Origin: JANMJD01 sp963847945
GTDB lineage: Bacteria; Actinomycetota; Acidimicrobiia; Acidimicrobiales; Ilumatobacteraceae
NCBI GenBank assembly: GCA_963847945.1
Contig: CAWKBX010000015.1
Span: 124,001 to 188,000 of the forward strand
Reading direction: 5' to 3'
Length of the DNA: 64,000 nt
Part shown: piece by piece, positions 57,787 to 64,000 of the stretch
Layout of the letters: the number at the start of each line of letters is the position of its first letter
How positions within the stretch are numbered: position 1 is the stretch's first letter
The notes under the pieces: model-generated
The model's input: the letters and a program-made list of their open reading frames with translations, nothing else
The model's database searches: none
Told to the model about the DNA's origin: nothing
Program-made: the position numbers and the translations under genes

Positions 57787-60272
57787 GCCGGTGGAACCGC
57801 CGAGCGGCCGATGATGTCGACCAACACCTGGGTGAGCACCGACGAGGTGAGACAGACGCGGCCCTCGGCGTCGGTCGGCACGATCACCAGGTTCGCCACA
57901 TTCGCCCCCGGATTGACGTTGAGCACCGACGCGTCGGGCGGAGCGGCACCGCACGGGAATACCGTCACGTATCCCGCACGCTGAGCGTCGATCCCGGAGA
58001 GTTCGAAGACAACCGCCGTCGCTGCATCGCCGACATCGATAGCTCGGCTCTCGCCGGCGGTCCACGGCCCCGTCGTCCCCGCGTTCGAGCGAGAGTCCAC
58101 CACCCGGCGAGGTGAACTGAACGATGTCAGCGATCCGGTGCCAGGTGCGTACCACCCGTCGATATCGGCGATCAGGTGGACCGGAGCGGAGTTCCACAGG
58201 CAGAACCCGCCGAGCGCATCGAGGGCGACAACGGCGTGATTGGCCACGTCGACACCTGGGCGTACATTGAGCACCGAGGTGTCGGGTTGCGGACCTCCAC
58301 AGGGAAACGCCGTGACGTAGCCGCCGGTTTTGGCCCCGGACGCCGTCAAGTTGACCGAGACGCCGGTCGCATCCGCCGGGCGAGAGGTCCCGGCCACTTG
58401 CACCCTGGTCGTCGTGCCGGTGGCCACTGGGGCCACTGGGGTCACTGGGGCCACTGGGGCGGGACGTCGGGTATCGAGCAATCGCTCCGGGACCTGGCCG
58501 GTGAACCGGTGACCGCCGGGCGCGAACCACCCGAGCACGTCGATGACCAGGTCGGTGTCGACCGAGGTAAGCACGCAGATCGTGCCCGCCGGACCGACCG
58601 GCACGACGGTCGTCCCGGGCACATCACGCCCGGCGAGAATCTGCACTGCTGACACGTTCGGTTGCGGCGTCCCGCATGGATAGGCCGTCGTGAAGCCATT
58701 CGCGGCGGCGCCGGTGGTCGTCAACGTCACGGCGACGGCCGTCGTGCCGGCGGGCGCACCCGGCAACGCCGCCACCAGCGTGCAGCCGGCCTTGATCGGC
58801 GCCGGTGAGGTGCCGGTGCCGCTACGGGTGTCGATGATCCGCATCGGCGTCACCCCGACGAACCCTTGGCCCACGGTGGGAGCCAACTCCCCGGCAACCG
58901 CGGGTGCATCGCGGCCCAGGCACGGGGTGTGCACAGCAAACCAGTTGGATCGCAGGTTCAGGGCCTTGCGGACGTCGTCACCGGTCACCGTCAGCTGGCC
59001 GGTGGTACCGACGATCACAGCTGACAGCACCCGGCCGCCGAAGTCGCCGAGCCCGTTGCGCTTGGTGACGACCAGGTCGGTCAACCGCCCGATCTGCGGC
59101 CACGCCTGCTCGATCGTGGCGATCGGCACCTGCACGGTCCAGCTGTGATGTCCGTTGGCGGCGATGTCGTCACCGTCGTCAACAACCGCCGGAAAGCCCG
59201 GAGAGGTCGATGGAGCGGTGTAACCGCCGCTCGACGATGAGAACATCGTGTTGGCAATCGGGCCGCCAGTCGAGCCGACCCGGCGCACCTGGCCGGCCGT
59301 TGCCGCAATCGCCAGGTCGGTCTCGGGCTTCTCATTCAGCGTCGGCCCCCCCGTCGGCCCCGACCGCCGGGCGGCCCCGTTGTACACCTGGCAGGCCTGG
59401 GTATCGCACGTCTTGGCATAGGTGTAGCGGGTCTGCACCGCGGCATACGAGCGGGCGGCGACCGCCTGGACCATCAAGGCCTGCTGGCCGCGTCCGCCAC
59501 CCAGCGGCCCCCAGGTCGAGGACATCTCGGCCGGGACAACCGATCGTAGATAGTGCTCCATCGGCACGTCATTGACGGTCCGGTTCTCGCCCACCGATCC
59601 GTTCGCCGCTCGGATCTGGCCCCGATACGACCGCACGGTGCCATTGGGCTCGCAGACCGCGAGCAGTTCGTCGACGTCAGTGGCAGCCGTGGTGTCGGTC
59701 TGGGTGTTGATCGTGACCTGGCCGGCGGCTGCTTCGACAACGACGGTCCATCCGAGCACTGGGTCATCGAGGTTGGCATCGACCGCAGGACACCCGAGCG
59801 CCGTGGTGCCCCACACCCGATACGTGCCCTCGATCACCTCGCGAACCACCACGCTGGACCATGTTCGAGCGGTGGGATCACCTCCAACCACGGCCCGGCC
59901 GCGGGGCTGGATCACCGACGTCTGAGCGTCGTCGAGGGCCATCAGCCGAACGCTGAGCACGCCGGGGTCGATCGTGGCGGCCACCGTGCCGCCGTAGTAG
60001 TACGCCAGAATCTGCTCGGCGTCCCAGCCATGGTCCACCGCGTAGCCGAGCGCTCCCCACTGGCTCATGCCGATGCCGTGGCCGTTTCCGTGGCCGTCGA
60101 GTGTCACGAAACTCCCGCTGACCCCATTGGCCACGATGGTCGGACCTGAACTAGCCAAGACGCCTTCAACCGCACCGCCACTGTCGGCCGGCAAGGCCCA
60201 GGCCGAGGTCGGCACCGCTGTCGCAAGCAGTGCGACAGCGCCGACCACTCGTGCTATCAAACTGTTTCCCAC
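57777..60272 (-). CDS. SpoIID/LytB-domain protein fused to three RVLDTR-type modules
   Basis: The start is a GTG at 60272 behind GAGGAGG; a signal peptide follows (VVGAVALLATAVPTSAWA). Residues ~40-440 are a SpoIID/LytB domain: GHGNGHGIGMSQWGALGYAV, the catalytic-type VPMEHYLRSVVPAEMSSTWG and QALMVQAVAARSYAAVQTRY. SpoIID enzymes are lytic transglycosylases that cut denuded glycan strands; homologues occur in non-sporulating bacteria. The C-terminal ~370 residues carry three modules opening MRIIDTRSGTG, ERLLDTRRPAP and RRVVDSRSNAG with closing D-(V/I)-x-G-W-(F/Y) or IIGRS. The 831-residue frame is intact. The fusion suggests the modules attach to, or sit at, the cell wall. Confidence 0.9.
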   Translation of the reverse strand: MGNSLIARVVGAVALLATAVPTSAWALPADSGGAVEGVLASSGPTIVANGVSGSFVTLDGHGNGHGIGMSQWGALGYAVDHGWDAEQILAYYYGGTVAATIDPGVLSVRLMALDDAQTSVIQPRGRAVVGGDPTARTWSSVVVREVIEGTYRVWGTTALGCPAVDANLDDPVLGWTVVVEAAAGQVTINTQTDTTAATDVDELLAVCEPNGTVRSYRGQIRAANGSVGENRTVNDVPMEHYLRSVVPAEMSSTWGPLGGGRGQQALMVQAVAARSYAAVQTRYTYAKTCDTQACQVYNGAARRSGPTGGPTLNEKPETDLAIAATAGQVRRVGSTGGPIANTMFSSSSGGYTAPSTSPGFPAVVDDGDDIAANGHHSWTVQVPIATIEQAWPQIGRLTDLVVTKRNGLGDFGGRVLSAVIVGTTGQLTVTGDDVRKALNLRSNWFAVHTPCLGRDAPAVAGELAPTVGQGFVGVTPMRIIDTRSGTGTSPAPIKAGCTLVAALPGAPAGTTAVAVTLTTTGAAANGFTTAYPCGTPQPNVSAVQILAGRDVPGTTVVPVGPAGTICVLTSVDTDLVIDVLGWFAPGGHRFTGQVPERLLDTRRPAPVAPVTPVAPVATGTTTRVQVAGTSRPADATGVSVNLTASGAKTGGYVTAFPCGGPQPDTSVLNVRPGVDVANHAVVALDALGGFCLWNSAPVHLIADIDGWYAPGTGSLTSFSSPRRVVDSRSNAGTTGPWTAGESRAIDVGDAATAVVFELSGIDAQRAGYVTVFPCGAAPPDASVLNVNPGANVANLVIVPTDAEGRVCLTSSVLTQVLVDIIGRSAVPPATG

Positions 60273-60346
60273 GGGACCTCCTCGGCGTTGCCAACCCGCG
60301 CCGACCAGTTGTAGCCGAATCGGCGAGTGAATCCTCATCACCCCGC

Positions 60347-61728
60347 GTGATCACCAAACCGGAGAATTGCCCTCCGGAGCCGATAATCTCGGCCGCCTTG
60401 TCGGAACACAGCGAAACGCGTCCGTCGGCTCTGTCCCGGCTCCCCATCCCTGAGGGAACACTTCCCGTCGGGGTCGGGTTACTGGTCGCCGGCATCTCCA
60501 GCTACCTGTTCTTCAAGGTCGCCGGCGACCAACTCGGCGACGAGGGATTCAAGCCGGTGAACGCGTTGTGGTTTGCTACATTTGCCCTGGCCCCGGGCTT
60601 TTTCTTGCCCGTCGAGCAGGAGATGGGCCGGGCCCTTGCCCACCGGGAAAGCCTTGGTCAGGGCGGCCGGCCGGTGGTCAGGAAACTCGGAGCTCTGGCG
60701 ATCGGGTTGATGCTCATCGTCTGCCTGCTGTTGGCCATTTTCGGCAAGGTCATCGCCAAGCACTACTTCGACGACAACTGGGTGATGACGGTGTCGTTGA
60801 TCGTCGCCTTCGCCGCCTATGCCCCGGCTCATCTGTCACGCGGCATCTGCTCGGGAAACGGCCGGTTCGGCGGCTACGCCGTCATCATGGGATTCGACGG
60901 CGGCGCCCGCATCCTCGGCTGCGTCGCCCTGGCCTTGCTCGGCGTGAAGACCGCCGGCCCCTACGGCGTGGTCATCGCGCTGGCACCACTCACCGGTTTG
61001 GCCCTGGTCTATAGGCGCAAGGGTCTGGCCACCGAACCGGGACCGGAAGCCACCTGGAAAGAAGTCACCCCCAATTTGGGCTGGCTGCTGCTCGGCTCGG
61101 TGTTTGGAGCGGCGCTGCTCAATGCCGGGCCCATTGCCGCGAATCTGCTCGCCAGCGCGACCGAGGAGGCGCGGGTCAGCCAGTTCGGGTACGGCGTATT
61201 GCTCAGCCGCATCCCGCTGTTCTTTTCCAGGCCGTCCAAGCGGCGCTGCTGCCTCGATTAGCCCGTCTGGCGGCGCAAGGCGACCAGACCGAGTTCCGCA
61301 CCGGGTTTCGCCACCTGCTCACTCTGGTCTGCGGCGTCGGACTGCTCGGCACGATCGGGTCGCTGGTGCTCGGGCCCACCATTCTCAGGCGGGTATTCAA
61401 AGCAGACCTGTCGGGGCGCACGCTCATGGTGCTCGCCCTCGGTAGCGCGTGCTACATGGTCGCCGTAACCGCCGCCCAAGCCGTGATTGCCCTCCACGGC
61501 CACGCCGTGGTTGCCCTGGGGTGGACGCTGGCGATGGTCGGGTTCGTGGTTACCACAGCGCTGGCGGGCGGCGACACCTTCCAACGGGTCGAGGTGGGCC
61601 TGCTTGTCGGTTCGGCCGTCGGCATGGTGACGTTCCTGATCGCCTTGGCCAACAAGCTGCGCAACCACGCGTCCATCGATCGTGGATCGGTGCTCGAGGC
61701 GATCAGCGACATCCCTTTCGAGGGATAG
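60347..61728 (+). CDS. Polysaccharide/lipid-linked glycan flippase-like membrane protein, frameshifted
   Basis: About 12 hydrophobic helices are visible, such as VGVGLLVAGISSYLFFKVAG, WFATFALAPGFFLPVEQEMG and LGALAIGLMLIVCLLLAIFG. In the second frame come VCGVGLLGTIGSLVLGPTIL and VEVGLLVGSAVGMVTFLIAL. The pattern fits the MOP exporter superfamily (O-antigen or teichoic/polysaccharide flippases). One T is missing in the run near 61213-61216; adding it joins PLFFFQAVQAALLPRLARLA. The start is uncertain; a GTG at 60347 gives about 460 residues. It is divergent from the SpoIID gene and near gmd and a glycosyltransferase. Confidence 0.75.
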
Positions 61729-61799
61729 TCGCCAACCGCGCGATTGCCCCACCTCGATCACCCAGCGCCGGGATCAACTCCGCGGCAAAGCACCGGGGT

Positions 61800-62792
61800 T
61801 CAGTGCTTGATTCCGGCCTTGGCGGCTTCCCACTGGAGATCGTGGGCGACCATCAGCTTGACCAGGCCGTTGAAGTCGACCTCGGGAACCCAGCCCAGCT
61901 TCGCTTTCGCCTTGGAGGCGTCGCCGATCAGCAGGTCGACCTCGCTGGGACGCATGAACCGCTGGTCGTGCTTCACGTATGACTGCCAATCGTCGATGCC
62001 GACCTCGGCGAACGACCGGATCAGGAACTCCTCGACCGAATGGGCCTCACCGGTGGCCACCACGTAGTCGTCGGGCTCGTCCTGCTGCAGCATCGCCCAC
62101 ATCGCCTTGACGTAGTCGCCCGCATAGCCCCAGTCGCGCTTGGCATCAAGCGTGCCCAGGCTGAGCGACTCCTGTAGGCCAAGCTTGATGCGGGCGGCGG
62201 CGTTGGTGATCTTGCGGGTCACGAACTCCAACCCTCGCCGGGGGCCCTCGTGGTTGAACAAGATGCCCGAGCAGGCGAACAGGTCGTAGCTCTCGCGATA
62301 GTTGACCACGATGTCGTGGCCGAACACCTTGGCGCAGCCGTATGGCGACCGCGGGTAGAACGGCGTCGCCTCGGTCTGGGGAACCTCACGGACCTTGCCG
62401 AACATCTCCGACGACGACGCCTGGTAGAAGCGGATCGGGTTGTTCTTCGAGCCACCGACCATCCGCACCGCTTCAAGCATCCGCAGCACGCCCAGACCCG
62501 TGAGATTGGCCGTCAGTTCGGCCTGGTTGAACGACAACGCCACGAACGAGATCGCCGCCAGGTTGTACACCTCATCGGGCTGGGCCATCTCGGTCGCCTT
62601 GATCAGCGACGGAAGGTCGGCCAAGTCGCCAGGAACCAACTCGACGTATGGGAATTCCTCGGCGATCGCCTGGACCTTCGGGTTGTTCTGCCCCTTGACC
62701 ACCCCGAAGATCTCGTATCCCTTCGAATGCAGGAACTCGGCCAGATGTTGGCCGTCCTGACCCGTGATTCCGGTAATGAGTGCGCGGGGCAT
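61800..62792 (-). CDS. gmd: GDP-mannose 4,6-dehydratase
   Basis: Gmd converts GDP-mannose to GDP-4-keto-6-deoxymannose, the precursor of GDP-fucose or GDP-rhamnose. The 330-residue product starts at the ATG at 62792: ALITGITGQDGQHLAEFLHS (NADP loop), EVYNLAAISFVALSFNQAEL, FYQASSSEMFGKVREVPQTE with the catalytic Thr/Ser-Glu region, the Tyr-x-x-x-Lys as YGCAK, and NHEGPRRGLEFVTRKI. It fits with manB in this window, which helps make GDP-mannose, and with the glycosyltransferase next door. Confidence 0.93.
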   Translation of the reverse strand: MPRALITGITGQDGQHLAEFLHSKGYEIFGVVKGQNNPKVQAIAEEFPYVELVPGDLADLPSLIKATEMAQPDEVYNLAAISFVALSFNQAELTANLTGLGVLRMLEAVRMVGGSKNNPIRFYQASSSEMFGKVREVPQTEATPFYPRSPYGCAKVFGHDIVVNYRESYDLFACSGILFNHEGPRRGLEFVTRKITNAAARIKLGLQESLSLGTLDAKRDWGYAGDYVKAMWAMLQQDEPDDYVVATGEAHSVEEFLIRSFAEVGIDDWQSYVKHDQRFMRPSEVDLLIGDASKAKAKLGWVPEVDFNGLVKLMVAHDLQWEAAKAGIKH

Positions 62793-62894
62793 GAAGCAAC
62801 CTGTCTTGTTGAACGACCGACCAGCCGACGATGCTACTGGCGGCATGGTTGACGGACACGGCGGCGAGATCACCGGCCCGGTACCGTCGGGCAG

Positions 62895-64000
62895 GTGCGT
62901 ACTCGAGTAGCGATCGACGTCGGGCCGATGTACGGGGCCCGTACCGGCATCGGGGTGGCCGTCGACCACACCCTCCGGGCGCTGGGCCAGATCGATGACG
63001 GGCCGGAACTTGTGCCCTACCTTCTCAGTTTCCGCGGTCGGCCGGCGCCGGGGGTACGGCGATTGGGGTACCCGGCCGCCCTCGCCCATCGCTGCTGGTC
63101 GCGCATCGATTGGCCCCCCGTCGAGCGGTTCATCGGCGACGTTGGCGTCATCCACGGCACCAACTATGTCGTGCCACCGTCGCGGGCCGCGCGCCTGGTC
63201 ACCGTGTACGACTGCTGGTTTTTGGAACATCCGACCGAGGTGCATCCCGACGTCCGCCGTGCCGGTGAGGTGCTGCGCCGATCCGTTCGCCAGGGGGCCA
63301 CCGTACACGCCAGTTCGACGGCCACCGCGGCGAAGGCCAGGGTGCTGCTCGACACCGATCGGGTCGAGGTGATCCACCTCGGTGCCCCAGACCCCATCGA
63401 CGCCCCGCCACCGGGTTCACCGGGGCCGGCAGGCCGGTTGGCCGGCGGGCCGCCGTTCATCGTCGGCATCGGCACCCTCGAACGCCGGAAGAATCTGCCT
63501 CGGCTGATCGCCGCATTCGGCACCGTGCATCGGTCGCGACCCGACCTGGAGTTACTGATCGCCGGGGGCGATGGCGACGACGTCGCGGCCGCCGAGCACG
63601 CGATACGCCAACTCCCTCCACCGGCGCGGGCCGCCGTCCAGCGACTCGGCCGGATCACCGACACCGACAAGGCCTGGCTGCTCCATCACGCCCAAGCGCT
63701 CGCCTATCCGTCGCTCGACGAAGGGTTTGGATTTCCGCTCCTCGAAGCGATGCAGGTCGGGCTCCCGGTCGTCGCCAGCACCGCCGGATCCCTTCCCGAA
63801 ATCGCCGGCGACGCGGCGATGCTCGTCGATTCCGGCGACGTCGAAGGGCTCGCCGCGGCGCTGCTGACGGTCACCGGCGAGACGGCGGTCCGACGGCGGC
63901 TGATCGACGCCGGGCACGCCCGGGTTGCCGCATTCTCGTGGTCAGCTACGGCCACACAGTTGACCGACCTCTACGCTGCACTGGCGATGGAACGAGGTAC
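62895..64000 (+). CDS. GT4-type glycosyltransferase (3' end outside window)
   Basis: The frame is open from a GTG at 62895 to the window end, giving 368 residues so far. It begins RVAIDVGPMYGARTGIGVAV, then VIHGTNYVVPPSRAARLVTV and YDCWFLEHP. The C-terminal half has the donor-binding FIVGIGTLERRKNLPRLIAA and the E-x7-E motif in YPSLDEGFGFPLLEAMQVGL, followed by PVVASTAGSLPEIAGDAAML. This is the GT-B fold of family 4, often mannosyl- or other hexosyltransferases in polysaccharide synthesis. It is divergent from gmd by about 100 bp. Confidence 0.92.
   Translation, partial: MRTRVAIDVGPMYGARTGIGVAVDHTLRALGQIDDGPELVPYLLSFRGRPAPGVRRLGYPAALAHRCWSRIDWPPVERFIGDVGVIHGTNYVVPPSRAARLVTVYDCWFLEHPTEVHPDVRRAGEVLRRSVRQGATVHASSTATAAKARVLLDTDRVEVIHLGAPDPIDAPPPGSPGPAGRLAGGPPFIVGIGTLERRKNLPRLIAAFGTVHRSRPDLELLIAGGDGDDVAAAEHAIRQLPPPARAAVQRLGRITDTDKAWLLHHAQALAYPSLDEGFGFPLLEAMQVGLPVVASTAGSLPEIAGDAAMLVDSGDVEGLAAALLTVTGETAVRRRLIDAGHARVAAFSWSATATQLTDLYAALAMERG

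Overview
The window is a high-GC stretch of bacterial chromosome, most likely from an actinobacterium of the Acidimicrobiia (Ilumatobacter-like) type. This placement is an inference. It rests on many GTG starts, F420-dependent oxidoreductases, a PAC2-family protein, a fatty acyl-AMP ligase, the actinobacterial DUF3499/DUF5719/ManB/Trm112/AhcY neighbourhood, and secreted proteins built from repeated 'RVLDTR ... GWY' modules. I saw no rRNA, tRNA, CRISPR array, insertion sequence or prophage.

Layout. 1-5.7 kb: a secreted repeat protein running off the left edge, comEC and comEA (DNA uptake), an HExxH-like small protein and a thioredoxin-TPR protein. 5.8-11.5 kb: phosphotransferase, PAC2 protein, F420-dependent oxidoreductase, fatty acyl-AMP ligase, and a decayed exonuclease III. 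11.6-18.3 kb: leuS, a VapBC-like toxin-antitoxin pair behind three tandem repeats, a Ddn-like reductase, an epimerase and an MFS transporter. 18.3-26.9 kb: a glutathione peroxidase with an in-frame TGA at its catalytic position, a lipoprotein phosphodiesterase, a DinB protein, a catabolic-looking cluster (two amidohydrolases, a CrtC-like protein, TetR), an SPFH protein, a NIPSNAP protein and an isocitrate lyase/PEP-mutase family enzyme. 27-34.6 kb: class III aminotransferase, cupredoxin, then a tight ArsR-methyltransferase/metF/metH operon. 34.6-41.5 kb: an ATPase with a perfect inverted repeat at its start, RidA, a beta-hydroxyacid dehydrogenase, a glyoxalase-like protein next to a decayed copy of its own 5' end, an acyl-CoA synthetase remnant, SDR, EEP nuclease and a YczE-like membrane protein. 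41.5-57.4 kb: a mostly minus-strand envelope cluster (ahcY, repeat protein, Trm112-like, manB, a large membrane protein, CPBP protease, DUF3499, thioredoxin-like, DUF5719, a GT2-membrane fusion) with ftsH on the plus strand in the middle. 57.5-64 kb: a small conserved-looking protein, a SpoIID/LytB protein carrying the same repeat modules, a polysaccharide flippase, a GDP-mannose 4,6-dehydratase and a glycosyltransferase cut by the right edge.

The strongest candidate for something special is the glutathione peroxidase at 18.3-18.8 kb. Its TGA sits exactly where the catalytic Cys/Sec belongs, and a hairpin with a GGUC loop follows 21 nt downstream, closely resembling the E. coli fdhF SECIS loop. 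It is probably a selenoprotein.

Caution on quality: many genes are broken by single-base indels, often in G or C runs. From about 44.8 to 57 kb almost every gene is affected, while protein-level similarity continues across the breaks. This looks more like assembly or sequencing error than gene decay. For such genes I give one span covering the whole reading and say where the frame breaks.
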